Assembly (NCBI GenBank): GCA_949289305.1
Contig: CASENB010000021.1
Coordinates: forward strand, 1-64,000
Reading direction: 5' to 3'
DNA from: an uncultured Spirochaetales bacterium
Lineage (GTDB): Bacteria > Spirochaetota > Spirochaetia > Sphaerochaetales > Sphaerochaetaceae
DNA: 64,000 nucleotides
The position numbers were made by a program, and so were the translations under genes. Below are positions 6,838-16,299 of the stretch, piece by piece. Numbering within the stretch: position 1 is the stretch's first letter; each line of letters starts with the position of its first letter. The notes beneath the pieces were generated by a model. The model made no database searches. It saw only the letters and a program-made list of their open reading frames with translations, and was not told the DNA's origin.

Positions 6838-7425
6838 GTGAACGCAATAGAAGATCTCGCAAGGCTGATAAAAAAACTCCCTGGGATGGGAGAAAAATCG
6901 GCTTTGCGACTCAGCTATCATCTGTTGAAGACAGACGACACATATAATAAGGCGTTAGCTGAAAGAATTGCTACGATAAAAGAGAAAATCCATCCTTGTC
7001 CAATATGCGCAAGCTATACAGAAGACGATATCTGTGAATTCTGCAAGTCCGAGACAAGAGATAAAAGCCTTCTTATGGTAGTTCAAGAAAGTCAGGACAC
7101 CGTTACAATAAACCAGGCAGGAATCTACAACGGCCTCTTCCATGTCCTTGGAGGAGCCATTAACCCATTAAACGGCATAGGACCTGACAAGCTGAGAATA
7201 AAAGAGCTGCTCGAAAGAATAGACAATGGCAGCTTCAAAGAGGTCATAATCGCAACAAACCCTACAGAAGAGGGAGATACTACAGCAATTTACATCAAGA
7301 GATTGCTAGAAGGTAAAGATTTAACAGTAACACGCCTTGCTTCAGGTCTCCCAATAGGAGGAGATCTTGGCTATGCGGATAAAACAACACTTTTAAGATC
7401 GATAAAATCAAGAATCAAGATCTAA
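6838..7425 (+). CDS. recR: Recombination mediator protein RecR
   Basis: A 195-residue protein of the RecFOR gap-repair pathway. The N-terminal helix-hairpin-helix is KKLPGMGEKSALRLSYHLL. The C4 zinc finger is C54, C57, C66 and C69. A TOPRIM domain follows (LLMVVQESQD, ATNPTEEGDTTA), and the C-terminal Walker-B-like segment contains RLASGLPIGGDLGYAD. GTG start at 6838, one base after the ybaB stop. Its 3' end overlaps the convergent permease gene by 18 bp. Confidence 0.95.
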   Translation: MNAIEDLARLIKKLPGMGEKSALRLSYHLLKTDDTYNKALAERIATIKEKIHPCPICASYTEDDICEFCKSETRDKSLLMVVQESQDTVTINQAGIYNGLFHVLGGAINPLNGIGPDKLRIKELLERIDNGSFKEVIIATNPTEEGDTTAIYIKRLLEGKDLTVTRLASGLPIGGDLGYADKTTLLRSIKSRIKI

Positions 7426-8175
7426 TGCTTCTCTCTCAAGATAAAGCAGAAGGGATATTATAAAAAGCACGATAGAAGGAATTATTATCAGGTGGGGAGA
7501 GGATATTATAAGCGCCCTCCCATCTGCCATAATCGAACCAAGCGACGGATATGTTATAGGAATTCCGGCTCCAAGAAAAGAAAGGGATGCCTCGGTTAAG
7601 ATGGATGAAGAGAATATGCTGAGGCTCTGTTGTAATACTTCGTCTTTTAAATGAGGAATGATGTGGAAAACTGCAATTTCTGCCCTGTTCATTCCAAGGG
7701 TTTTTGAATAGAGGATAAAATCCTCTTTTTTTATAACAAGAATCCTTGAGTATGCCGTCTGTGCGATATTAGGAATATGAGAAAGGCTTATAGAGACTAT
7801 CAGCACTAAAAACCCAGGACCGAATATTGAGGAGAGAAAGAGGGCAAGAAGAATTGAACTCAAGCTCTTCATGATCCCAGAAATGGTGAAAGAGACTGCC
7901 GATGTTGCAGCATTTGACGCCATTAAAAATGCCAGCAGAACGCCCAAAGCTGTTGAAATAACTGTAATAAAGAATGAAAGCGCTATAGATATCAGCGCAC
8001 CAAGAGAAACCCTTTCTAAAAGATCACGTCCGAACGTATCTGTTCCAAAAGGATGAGAAAAAGAGAGTCCTGAGAGCGCCGCATCCTGATCTATTGCGCC
8101 TAGTCCTGCATTTACGCAAAAGAATGATATCAAAAGTATAAATAAGACAATCGGCACATACTTCTTTCTATTCAT
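7408..8175 (-). CDS. ABC transporter permease, OppC/DppC type
   Basis: A 255-residue inner-membrane permease of the peptide/nickel importer family. An N-terminal membrane helix is followed by HPFGTDTFGRDLLERV, the OppC signature, then five hydrophobic helices. The cytoplasmic EAA loop SILTEASLSFLGAGIP, which docks on the ATPase, is visible. It overlaps the OppB-like gene by 8 bp and is the last gene of the transporter operon. No oppD or oppF ATPase follows: the next gene is recR on the other strand. Confidence 0.88.
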   Translation of the reverse strand: MNRKKYVPIVLFILLISFFCVNAGLGAIDQDAALSGLSFSHPFGTDTFGRDLLERVSLGALISIALSFFITVISTALGVLLAFLMASNAATSAVSFTISGIMKSLSSILLALFLSSIFGPGFLVLIVSISLSHIPNIAQTAYSRILVIKKEDFILYSKTLGMNRAEIAVFHIIPHLKDEVLQQSLSIFSSSILTEASLSFLGAGIPITYPSLGSIMADGRALIISSPHLIIIPSIVLFIISLLLYLEREALDLDS

Positions 8176-9127
8176 CGCTATCTCCCGCCCTGTAGTCTAA
8201 AAGAGCCAGCACTATCTTAGATATGGCTTGAATAAGCGTGATAAAAAACGAAAGAAGCATTATCACGGTAGTTACAGTTCTGACATCACGCTGAAGGGAT
8301 GCGGAGACTAAAAGAGAACCAAGGCCTGGAAGAGAGAAAACGGTCTCGGTAACAGCAGAGCCTGAAAGAAGCGTAAGGGATGCTTCAAATGAAAGGGACA
8401 CCAAAGAGATCGATGCAGGCCTTAAAGCCTCAGTAAAGACGACAAAATCCCTGCGCCTTCCCATTGAAACAGCCCCAATTATATAGCCTTCATTCATTTC
8501 ACGTTTCAAACTCTTTTTAAGAACCCTTGAAAAGAGAGCGGTATGCATTAGTGCTAGAGAGAGTGATGGCAAGAACATCGTTCTTAAATTCTCATAAAAA
8601 GAAACAGAAAGAGGAACAAAACCGCTTGTAGGAAATACTGGCAAGCAATATGAGAAAAGGAGCATCAATAAAAGTGCTATTGAAAACGAAGGAAGAGATA
8701 ATATGATTATGAAAAATACAGATGTCGCTTTATCAAAAACACGTCCTTCATTTTTTATGGAGAAAGTTGAAATTATTATCGAAAGCGGAATTGCTATGAC
8801 AAGGGTCAAAAGCATGAGCTCTACCGTTAAAGACGCCCTTGAGATTATCAGAGTCTTAATACTGTAGCCTTGAAGATTGCTACCCCAGTCAAGGGTAAAG
8901 AAATTTCTGATAAAAGATATATAACGAGAGAAGAACGGCTCTCTTAGACCGCTGCTTACGGCTATCTCCTCTGAAAGTTTTTCAGTAGAAGACTCTCCAA
9001 GAACATATAAAGATATGTCTCCGGACGAGAATGAAGAGAGCGTAAACACTAAAATAGAAATAATTAGCATCGTTAAAAGAGCCATGGAAAGCTCTTTCAT
9101 AATCTTAATCGCCACTTCTCTTCGCAT
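8168..9127 (-). CDS. ABC transporter permease, OppB/DppB type
   Basis: A 319-residue membrane protein with about six hydrophobic helices and the OppB-family C-terminal EAA-like loop (SGSAVTETVFSLPGLGSLLV). It would form the translocation pore with the OppC-type partner. The start at 9127 lies within the end of the binding-protein gene (23-bp overlap), indicating translational coupling. An internal Met at 9094 is a possible alternative start. Confidence 0.88.
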   Translation of the reverse strand: MRREVAIKIMKELSMALLTMLIISILVFTLSSFSSGDISLYVLGESSTEKLSEEIAVSSGLREPFFSRYISFIRNFFTLDWGSNLQGYSIKTLIISRASLTVELMLLTLVIAIPLSIIISTFSIKNEGRVFDKATSVFFIIILSLPSFSIALLLMLLFSYCLPVFPTSGFVPLSVSFYENLRTMFLPSLSLALMHTALFSRVLKKSLKREMNEGYIIGAVSMGRRRDFVVFTEALRPASISLVSLSFEASLTLLSGSAVTETVFSLPGLGSLLVSASLQRDVRTVTTVIMLLSFFITLIQAISKIVLALLDYRAGDSDE

Positions 9128-10619
9128 TGTAAAAATGATTTCCGTCCTCTACAATTATCCCTTCGATATTACTCCTATATGCGTTGATTGTGCTATAGTG
9201 ACCGGTAACAATTACAGGCAGATCAGACCAGAAGAAATGCTGCGCATCCTTCCAGATATCAGACGCCTCCTCTATCGTTTTTGCATTTGACAATGAAGCC
9301 ATGATATCATCTTTCGTATCGCTTACATACCATCCTGGATATTCCGAACCAAGAAAAAGCTTCATCTGTGGCAGAGTTACGGATGAAAATGCTGATACGA
9401 ACATATCGTAATCGGCACTGTTGTTTCTTCTATCTAAGAATCCAACCCAGTCCTGAACGATTATCTCAACGTTGATCCCAACATCCTCTAGCATGCTCTC
9501 TGCGGCAACTGCGATCTTATCAAGATTAGAGAGGTTTGATGTAAGAATTCTGAAAGGCTCTCCGTTATAATTCGCATTCCTTAACGCCTCTTTTGCTTTT
9601 TCAACATCTTGCTCAAGATATGGATCGCCTTCGACAGAAAACAGCGTCTGCTCTTTTTCCATATAATCTGAATGGACGTTAAAGCCGTAATCGCCATAGC
9701 AGGCCCTCATCAGATCCTCATAGTCAAGGGCATAAGCAACAGCCCTTCTGAAATCAAGAGAGGATGATAAAGGGCTTTTCTTATTAAAGACCAATGCGAT
9801 TGCACCGCTCTCTTCTCCCCCGACAAGAGAAACGGACTCTTCTTTTCTTAAACGAGGCATATCGTGGCTCATGACGTCATTTATGAAATCATAATCCCCT
9901 CTTAAAAGCCCAAGAGTCCTTGTTGCAGCCTCCTGAACTACATAAAACTCTATATTTTCAAAATATGCCTCTTTTGAAGATGCCAATCCCTCTTTTCCTT
10001 CAACTCCCTTCTTCGTATAAGCGTCAAACTTTTTCAGCTTAATCATGCTTCCTGGGCTAAACGAATCCAGTGTATAAGGACCGCTGCCCACAATGTTCGT
10101 AATTAATCCGTAATCGTTTTCCTCTAGCGAACTCTCTTTTGCAATAACGGCGCTCTGAGGACTTGATGCAAGAAGATAAACGAAAAGATAAAGAGGATTA
10201 TCGCTCTCAATTACGACACTGCCATCATCAGGGAAAAACCTTGCATCTCCTGTCATGTTAGAAGCAGCTTCATAACAATCTATATATCTGTTTAAAGAGG
10301 ATGATACATCGTTTTCATTCATGAGAGAGCCGTCATGCATCATAACGTCATTTCTAATAAATATCTTCAGCTTCCTTCCCTCTTCGCTTATCTCATACCC
10401 TGTTGCAAGTTCAGGAATCACCTCTCCATTTGAGAGTACGAACAACTTCTCATAAACATGCCCTACAAGTATGTCCCTAAGAACCCTGCTTGTAGATCTC
10501 ATGACATCAAGATTCGCAACATCCTGTGAAATTGCGATTCTTATCGTATTGTTATCTGCTTCTTTATTGCAAGAAAAAAGAAGAATCGAGGTTAGTATTA
10601 ATAAAATGACTTTCTTCAT
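9105..10619 (-). CDS. Extracellular solute-binding protein, family 5 (peptide type), lipoprotein
   Basis: A 504-residue substrate receptor for the adjacent permeases. The signal peptide MKKVILLILTSILLFSC ends in a lipobox cysteine (residue 17). Family-5 features include VIPELATGYEISEEGRKLKIFIR and DVMMHDGSLMNENDV in the N-terminal lobe, and VAYALDYEDLM in the middle. The likely substrate is an oligopeptide, though nickel or sugars cannot be excluded. I start at ATG 10619: a GTG six codons earlier lies inside the terminator hairpin of the upstream gene. A TATATT hexamer ends 6 nt before this ATG. Confidence 0.88.
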   Translation of the reverse strand: MKKVILLILTSILLFSCNKEADNNTIRIAISQDVANLDVMRSTSRVLRDILVGHVYEKLFVLSNGEVIPELATGYEISEEGRKLKIFIRNDVMMHDGSLMNENDVSSSLNRYIDCYEAASNMTGDARFFPDDGSVVIESDNPLYLFVYLLASSPQSAVIAKESSLEENDYGLITNIVGSGPYTLDSFSPGSMIKLKKFDAYTKKGVEGKEGLASSKEAYFENIEFYVVQEAATRTLGLLRGDYDFINDVMSHDMPRLRKEESVSLVGGEESGAIALVFNKKSPLSSSLDFRRAVAYALDYEDLMRACYGDYGFNVHSDYMEKEQTLFSVEGDPYLEQDVEKAKEALRNANYNGEPFRILTSNLSNLDKIAVAAESMLEDVGINVEIIVQDWVGFLDRRNNSADYDMFVSAFSSVTLPQMKLFLGSEYPGWYVSDTKDDIMASLSNAKTIEEASDIWKDAQHFFWSDLPVIVTGHYSTINAYRSNIEGIIVEDGNHFYNAKRSGD

Positions 10620-10621
10620 AT

Positions 10622-10651
10622 CAAAAATATAGGCCACCTTTAAGATGGCCT
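10622..10651 (-). terminator. Terminator between the glycosidase gene and the transporter operon
   Basis: On the minus strand, AGGCCA (10651-10646) pairs with TGGCCT (10636-10631) and is followed by ATATTTTT. The same T-rich tract holds the putative -10 of the binding-protein gene. Confidence 0.6.
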
Positions 10652-10657
10652 TACATA

Positions 10658-12073
10658 CTATAGCTTGTCAATAAGCATAGAGCACTTTCCACTCGGTATA
10701 GGAAGCGTCTTTTTCTTATCCTCATCAAGAATATGAATAGTGAAGTAATAAAGCTTTTCACTTTCAAGCCTTATCTCCCAGCCTCGTGCATTCTTATTAG
10801 ACAATATCGTGATGTTGTTCTTCTTTAAAGAGAGTTTTTCAATGCCCATCTCCTCAAGCTCCTGCATCGTCCAGTATACTGTCTTTCTTGGCAGTGAGAT
10901 ATCAAGACCTACTATATTTTCAATTGTCAGCGTAATAGTAACAAGAGCAAGCATCGGAAGATAGCGTTTCCTGTTCTCTATGCTTGAAAGAGCAGCCCCT
11001 TCACTTGACGGACGATAGATCTCATACGTTTCTCCCATAACTTCCTGATCCGGATGCAGTGTATCAAGTATGTAATACATATGCCTTATGGCACACTCTC
11101 TTGCAAAGACAAACGAGTTGTAGTTCATCAGCCCTCTAATCACCATATATGTGCAGAATGGGACTACGCCGCACTTGTATCCATTTCCCTTACTGTCGAA
11201 ATACTTACTTGATTTAGGAACAGTCGGAAAAGGATTTTCAGTTCCAAACTTATTATCGTCTTTCAAAGCATCAATTAAGAATGATGCATACTCATCGTTT
11301 GGAATTTCTGCAAGAAGGGTATAAAAACCTCCGATATGAGGATTTTTAATTATCTTCTCATTTTCATCGAGATCGTAATAGAATCTGCTCTCGCTATCCC
11401 ACATCATTCCATTTATTCTGGTCTTGAGGGAAAAATAGATCCTCTTATAGCGGAAAGCAAGTTCCTTATCGTTCAATATATCCCCAATATTCGCCATATA
11501 AAGGGCGGCTAACGCTACAATTGAATTGAAGTCAACAGTATATACGGCTCCTTCCCTTTCTAGGTCATGCATTTCAGTTGACGCATACGGAACTCTATAA
11601 AGACCGTTTGGATCCTGAAAATGTTCTTTTAACCACACAAAATACTTTTCGATGTACGGAACTACATCTTTAAGCCTCTTCTTATTTCCAATCTTATGAT
11701 AGAACACGTACTCTACATAAGGGAAAAGTGGAAGCGTAAGTCCTAAAGGATTGTCTTCCGAGTATATCGGCTCAAGGGTGTTGATATCATACTCAGATGC
11801 TATAGCGCCATCTTCATTTTGCCTTGAGTAGAAGAAATCGACCATTGAATATGGAGAATAGGTCTGGTTGCTGTACACAAGAAAAAGAGATGAAAGCATT
11901 ACATCAAAAAGCTTGATCGTGGAACTTGACTCATGCGTATAGAAGCCCTCTGGAAAAGCAGGATTTTCGTCACCTTTCTTCCATATCTCATCTATCCACA
12001 CCCAGGTTCTGTCATACATATCGACAAAATCCTGATCGTAGAAATGTATTCTTGGCACAAAATCTTTAACCAC
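10658..12073 (-). CDS. Six-hairpin glycoside hydrolase, trehalase/MGH1-like
   Basis: A 471-residue protein without a signal peptide, so cytoplasmic. The composition and motifs fit the (alpha/alpha)6 barrel of clans around GH37/GH63: FYSRQNEDGAIASEYD near residue 85, a VDFNSIVALAALYMANI helix near 180, GMMWDSESRFYYDLDENEKI near 225, and a GETYEIYRPSSEG segment near 345. Such enzymes cleave trehalose, mannosylglycerate or glucosylated glycans; the substrate here cannot be fixed from sequence. GTG start with AAGGAAG 8 nt upstream. A TATAAT hexamer lies at 12126-12131 (minus). Confidence 0.65.
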   Translation of the reverse strand: MVKDFVPRIHFYDQDFVDMYDRTWVWIDEIWKKGDENPAFPEGFYTHESSSTIKLFDVMLSSLFLVYSNQTYSPYSMVDFFYSRQNEDGAIASEYDINTLEPIYSEDNPLGLTLPLFPYVEYVFYHKIGNKKRLKDVVPYIEKYFVWLKEHFQDPNGLYRVPYASTEMHDLEREGAVYTVDFNSIVALAALYMANIGDILNDKELAFRYKRIYFSLKTRINGMMWDSESRFYYDLDENEKIIKNPHIGGFYTLLAEIPNDEYASFLIDALKDDNKFGTENPFPTVPKSSKYFDSKGNGYKCGVVPFCTYMVIRGLMNYNSFVFARECAIRHMYYILDTLHPDQEVMGETYEIYRPSSEGAALSSIENRKRYLPMLALVTITLTIENIVGLDISLPRKTVYWTMQELEEMGIEKLSLKKNNITILSNKNARGWEIRLESEKLYYFTIHILDEDKKKTLPIPSGKCSMLIDKL

Positions 12074-12239
12074 TTATTTCTTCCTTATTCTGATAAAAAA
12101 CTAACAATTTTTGACCGTTTAACTCATTATATAGAATAAATCATAAGACGCCGAAAGTCAATGAATTTTTTTATCACTCTATTTTTGGAAATATAAAGAA
12201 TTAAACGAATTATATTAATTTTTTATCCCTTGACAGCAC

Positions 12240-13154
12240 CTATTGAAAAACAAACACGCCCTTCTCTATTATGGAGATAGAGAAGTCTTTTCCGTCATCC
12301 CTGCTTATGACCTCTCCATCAACATGGCTCGAAAGTACCCCTCTTTTACTTATTATCTCGACGCTTTTAGTTCTGTAGCTCTCAAAATCCTTTTTACATT
12401 TCAAATGTGTTCCGCGAAGAAACCTGAACACCGCACTAAGAAGAGAAAATCTCGTAAAAGGATGAACTGTGTACATTAACTCAAAATAACCATCATCAAC
12501 AACTGCATTAGGTGCGAGGATAAATGTAGACCCCATTCTTCTTCCGATGCTTATTGAAATCTGCTGTGTTTCAACATCTCTAACCTTTTCTTCTGTCTTT
12601 ATCGTAACGCTATATGGCTTAGGAGGATTGATCATGATTGAAATGAAAGCGAGAATATAGCTTATTATTCCGTTAACGTGTTTAAAATCCATTGCCAAAA
12701 AGGTTACAAGGGGCTCAAATCCATACCCATTTCCATTAAGGAAATATCTCCCTTCTGGATAATTTCCGCCTTTTACGATTCCGACATCGACCCTTTTTCC
12801 TCTACTATTAAGTATCTTGGCAATCGCATCATCTGCACTCTTAATGCCATAATTCCAGGCGATATCATTTCCACGTCCTATTGGGATTATACCCATTTTA
12901 ACGTCTTTACCGCTCTTCATTATGCCGTTAATGACCTCATTTACAGAGCCATCACCGCCACATGCGATAACAGTCTCATACTTTCCTGAGACAGCCGCAT
13001 CAAAGCTGAGCTTCTCAGCATGACCTTTTTTCTCCGTATAAGAGACGTCGAGATCTATGCCTTTTTCCTTAAAGACGGCCTTTATCTTTTCAGCCTTCTT
13101 TTTTCCATTTCCTTTGGAAGAGTTTGGATTGATTATAAGCAGAATGCCGGGCAT
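12240..13154 (-). CDS. Diacylglycerol/lipid kinase family protein (YegS/BmrU-like)
   Basis: A 304-residue member of the diacylglycerol kinase catalytic family. The nucleotide loop is ACGGDGSVNEVINGI (GGDGS at 66-70), preceded by INPNSSKGNGKKK at the N-terminus and followed by IPIGRGNDIAWNYGI. It phosphorylates a membrane lipid with ATP, possibly recycling diacylglycerol. The upstream ATG at 13208 would add 18 residues outside the family and overlap nagA promoter sequence, so I start at 13154. A TATAAA -10 ends 7 nt before this ATG. It is divergent from nagA, with promoters in an 80-bp interval. Confidence 0.85.
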   Translation of the reverse strand: MPGILLIINPNSSKGNGKKKAEKIKAVFKEKGIDLDVSYTEKKGHAEKLSFDAAVSGKYETVIACGGDGSVNEVINGIMKSGKDVKMGIIPIGRGNDIAWNYGIKSADDAIAKILNSRGKRVDVGIVKGGNYPEGRYFLNGNGYGFEPLVTFLAMDFKHVNGIISYILAFISIMINPPKPYSVTIKTEEKVRDVETQQISISIGRRMGSTFILAPNAVVDDGYFELMYTVHPFTRFSLLSAVFRFLRGTHLKCKKDFESYRTKSVEIISKRGVLSSHVDGEVISRDDGKDFSISIIEKGVFVFQ

Positions 13155-13234
13155 AAATGTATTTATAGCAAAATATGGCTTTCTTGTATATTTAATTTGA
13201 CTAAACAATCCATCTTCTATGTTATACTCATGCT

Positions 13235-14344
13235 ATGGATAATAAATGCATTAAAGGCGTTTACCTGCCTGAGAAAGAAAGTGTAAAAGACATCTACATA
13301 GAAGATGGATTAATCAGCGAGATAAAAGACAGTGATTATGAAAGCGGAAAAATCGCAATTCCAGGCTTCATAGACACTCATATTCATGGCTTTGCAGGAT
13401 CAGGAGCCGAAAGCGGAAAAGAGGATGAAATATTGAATATGAGCACAGAGCTCATAAAATATGGAGTCACCTCGTTCTTCCCAACGCTTTATACGGACAC
13501 TGTTGAGAACATGGATAAAGCATTAATTGCAATTAACAGTGCAAAAGGGAAAGAAAAAGGCGCAGAGATTAAAGGAATACATATCGAGGGCCCTTTCATA
13601 AGCGAAAAAAGGATCGGAGCTCAGAATCCTGATGGACGAAAAGATGTAAACATAGAACTTTTCAATCATTTTCTCTCATTAGCTCCTGGCCTAGTAAAAG
13701 CCATGACTACAGCACCAGAATTAAAAGATTCTGACAGACTTGCAGCAGAAGCAAAGAAAAACAACGTTGTCCTTCTTGCAGGACACACTGATGCAACATT
13801 TGAAGAGACGAAAAGAGGCTTTTTAAGCGGAATAAGGCACGCAACACACCTCTTTAATGCGATGAAAGGCCTTCATCACAGAGAACCCGGAACAGTTGGG
13901 GCTATTCTCTCTTTAGACGACATGACGTGTGAAATCATTGCAGACGGACTTCATGTAAATCCTGAAGTCTTTAAACTCGTAGTAAAGATCAAAGGAGATG
14001 ACAATGTTGTTGCAGTTACAGACTCCTTAAGGCCTACAGGACAAAAAGAAGGACCGTTTTTAGCTAATGGCGTTCCTGTCGTCTTAAAAGACGGATTATG
14101 GGTAACAAAAGGAAGAGAAGATCTTATACAGGGATCGTCTTTGAACATGCATAAGGCATTTAAAAATCTCGTATCATGGGGAATAAGCCTAAAGAGCGCT
14201 ATAAAACTTACAAGCACAAATGCATGCAGAATCTACTCTCTTGACTGCTTAGGCGAAATAGAAGTAGGAAAGAAAGCAGATATTCTAATATTGAATAAGA
14301 ATCTGGATATTTTAGAGGTATACAAATGTGGTACGACAATTTAA
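13235..14344 (+). CDS. nagA: N-acetylglucosamine-6-phosphate deacetylase
   Basis: A 369-residue amidohydrolase that removes acetate from GlcNAc-6-P in amino-sugar catabolism. Metal and catalytic residues are visible: H49/H51 in DTHIHG, E118 in HIEGPF, H184 in AGHTDAT, H205 in ATHLFNAM and the catalytic D263 in VTDSLRPTG. Its full length matches the family. No nagB or transporter is adjacent. A TATACT -10 ends 6 nt before the ATG and no ribosome site is visible. It overlaps pepD by 19 bp, so amino-sugar and peptide use are co-expressed. Confidence 0.93.
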   Translation: MDNKCIKGVYLPEKESVKDIYIEDGLISEIKDSDYESGKIAIPGFIDTHIHGFAGSGAESGKEDEILNMSTELIKYGVTSFFPTLYTDTVENMDKALIAINSAKGKEKGAEIKGIHIEGPFISEKRIGAQNPDGRKDVNIELFNHFLSLAPGLVKAMTTAPELKDSDRLAAEAKKNNVVLLAGHTDATFEETKRGFLSGIRHATHLFNAMKGLHHREPGTVGAILSLDDMTCEIIADGLHVNPEVFKLVVKIKGDDNVVAVTDSLRPTGQKEGPFLANGVPVVLKDGLWVTKGREDLIQGSSLNMHKAFKNLVSWGISLKSAIKLTSTNACRIYSLDCLGEIEVGKKADILILNKNLDILEVYKCGTTI

Positions 14345-15750
14345 AAGATAAAAGAATGTGGAAGATCTTCGAGGAGATCTCAAGAATTCCAAGAGAGAGC
14401 GGAAATGAGAAAGCTATCGGAGACTTCCTTGTATCCTGGGCAGAGGAAAACGGCTTTAAATCAGCTAAAGACAGCGTAGGCAACGTAATAATATACGCAA
14501 AAGCAACAGAAGGATACGAAAATGTAGCCCCTCTTGCCCTTCAGGGACATATGGATATGGTCTGCGTAAAGACGGCAGAAAGCAACCACGATTTCAGCAA
14601 AGATCCAATTGAAATCATATATGATGGAAAGTTCGTAAAAGCAAAAGACACGAGTCTCGGAGCTGATAACGGCATTGCCATTGCAATGGCACTCTCTTTG
14701 ATATCAGATCCAAAAAGCAAGCACGGCCCTATAGAAGTAATTATCACAGTAAGCGAGGAAACAGGTCTTGTAGGAGCATTCAACCTAGACCCCACACTCG
14801 TAAGTGCTAAACGCCTAATCAATCTTGATAGCGAAGAAGAAGGCATTATCTACATTGGATGTGCAGGAGGCGTCGATCTAAAGAGCACTATCTCGTTTAA
14901 GAGAGAAGAAAATCCATATAAAAAAGGATACAAGATAGAAGTAAAAGGACTTCTCGGCGGACATAGCGGAAGCGATATCGATAAGGAAAGAGCAAATGCA
15001 ATCAAAATTCTTGCAAGAATATTAAAGGGCCTGAACAAATATGGTTTAAGCGAGATAAACGGAGGAACTAAGAGAAATGTAATTCCATCTAGTGCATATG
15101 CGGTAATCTCATCCGATTCAAATATCGAAAAGAAAGTTGAAAAAATAGAAAAAGAGCTTCAGAACGAACTGAAAAAATCAGATCCGGGGCTACTCATAAC
15201 AATTGAGATGGTAGACAATCCTAAGACCGTAATAACATCTAAAAAGAGGAAAAAGATCGTGGATGCATTATTCTGCGCACCACACGGAGTAAAGGCAATG
15301 AGCACTACGATAAAAGGAATCGTAGAAACCTCAAACAACCTTGCCATAGTAAGAACTGAAGAGAATTCACTATTAGTTGAAACTTCTATTCGAAGCAATA
15401 TTGCATCAAGCAAAGAAAACCTTAAAAAGACAATCGAATGCATATTCACGACATTCGGCTTTAAGTGCACAGAGAGCGATGACTATCCGGAATGGGAACC
15501 AAATCCAGATTCTCCGTTATTAAAAGAAGTTGAGAAACTATATAAGGAAATTAGCGGTAAAAAGCCAAAAGTAACGGCAATTCATGCAGGACTTGAATGC
15601 GGCATAATTAACAAACGTCTAAGCGGAATGGACTCCCTATCAATGGGACCTGATCTCTTTGATGTCCACTCTGTAAACGAACATATAGTTGCAGAGTCTG
15701 CTGAAAGGGTTAATGCCCTTTTAAGTGAAATAGTGAAAAGGATGAAATGA
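14326..15750 (+). CDS. pepD: Aminoacyl-histidine dipeptidase (cytosol non-specific dipeptidase, M20C)
   Basis: A 474-residue zinc dipeptidase. Metal-site motifs are LQGHMDMVC (H75, D77), LGADNGIA (D114), SEETGLVGA (catalytic pair E144/E145) and LDSEEEG further on. The inserted lid domain contains LGGHSGSDI. It hydrolyses dipeptides in the cytoplasm and could process the products of the oligopeptide importer encoded nearby. The start overlaps nagA, and the stop overlaps the ATG of the next gene, so translation is coupled along the operon. Confidence 0.92.
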   Translation: MWYDNLKDKRMWKIFEEISRIPRESGNEKAIGDFLVSWAEENGFKSAKDSVGNVIIYAKATEGYENVAPLALQGHMDMVCVKTAESNHDFSKDPIEIIYDGKFVKAKDTSLGADNGIAIAMALSLISDPKSKHGPIEVIITVSEETGLVGAFNLDPTLVSAKRLINLDSEEEGIIYIGCAGGVDLKSTISFKREENPYKKGYKIEVKGLLGGHSGSDIDKERANAIKILARILKGLNKYGLSEINGGTKRNVIPSSAYAVISSDSNIEKKVEKIEKELQNELKKSDPGLLITIEMVDNPKTVITSKKRKKIVDALFCAPHGVKAMSTTIKGIVETSNNLAIVRTEENSLLVETSIRSNIASSKENLKKTIECIFTTFGFKCTESDDYPEWEPNPDSPLLKEVEKLYKEISGKKPKVTAIHAGLECGIINKRLSGMDSLSMGPDLFDVHSVNEHIVAESAERVNALLSEIVKRMK

Positions 15751-16298
15751 GAAAAATAATGGCAATTCTATGCGGCAAGGAAAAACCATCTAGTGAGATA
15801 CTTAATGAAGAGTACCCTGTCGCATTAAGAAAGGCGGGATTTCTTCCCTTTATCATCAATAAAGAAGAAAGTGGTGAGATCATAAGAAAAACGATAGCTT
15901 CTATCTCATCACTTGTTCTTCTTGACTCATCTAATTGGCAATACAAATACATCAAAGAGGCTATAAAAGAAAAAAAACCGATCCTTGCATTAGCAGACGG
16001 ATTCTTTTCAATCTGCTCCTATTTCGGTTCTTCTGTCGAAAATGGTATTACACAATTTAAATGCATCAAAATAGAAAAAGACAGCATGCTCTATGAAGCA
16101 ACAAAAGAAACCAACATTCTGACAGATTTAAAAGCAGAAAAAAGCGTGACAAAACTATCAGAAGAATTATATGTATCGGCAATGGATAAAAGCCAAAACA
16201 TATTTGCAGTAGAAAACAGAAAACAAAAAATAATTGCAATGCAAAGCCCTTTGAGCGCATCTATATTTTCTTATTTCAATCTGTTATGCGGAGAGTGA
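15747..16298 (+). CDS. Class I glutamine amidotransferase-like (peptidase C26) pseudoenzyme
   Basis: A 183-residue protein. The N-terminus (EEYPVALRKAGFLPFIINKE) and the middle block (KPILALADGFFSICSYFGSSV) follow the C26 gamma-glutamyl hydrolase pattern, in which the second block normally reads KPILGICRGMQ. The nucleophilic cysteine is therefore replaced (ALADG for GICRG) and the C-terminal histidine region is degenerate. It is probably a non-catalytic relative. The start codon overlaps the pepD stop, and the next gene begins one base after its stop. Confidence 0.5.
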   Translation: MRKIMAILCGKEKPSSEILNEEYPVALRKAGFLPFIINKEESGEIIRKTIASISSLVLLDSSNWQYKYIKEAIKEKKPILALADGFFSICSYFGSSVENGITQFKCIKIEKDSMLYEATKETNILTDLKAEKSVTKLSEELYVSAMDKSQNIFAVENRKQKIIAMQSPLSASIFSYFNLLCGE

Positions 16299-16299
16299 T

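Noticed and set aside
10620..10637. GTG start of the binding protein at 10637
   Set aside because: It falls inside the terminator hairpin of the preceding gene; ATG 10619 begins a proper signal peptide.
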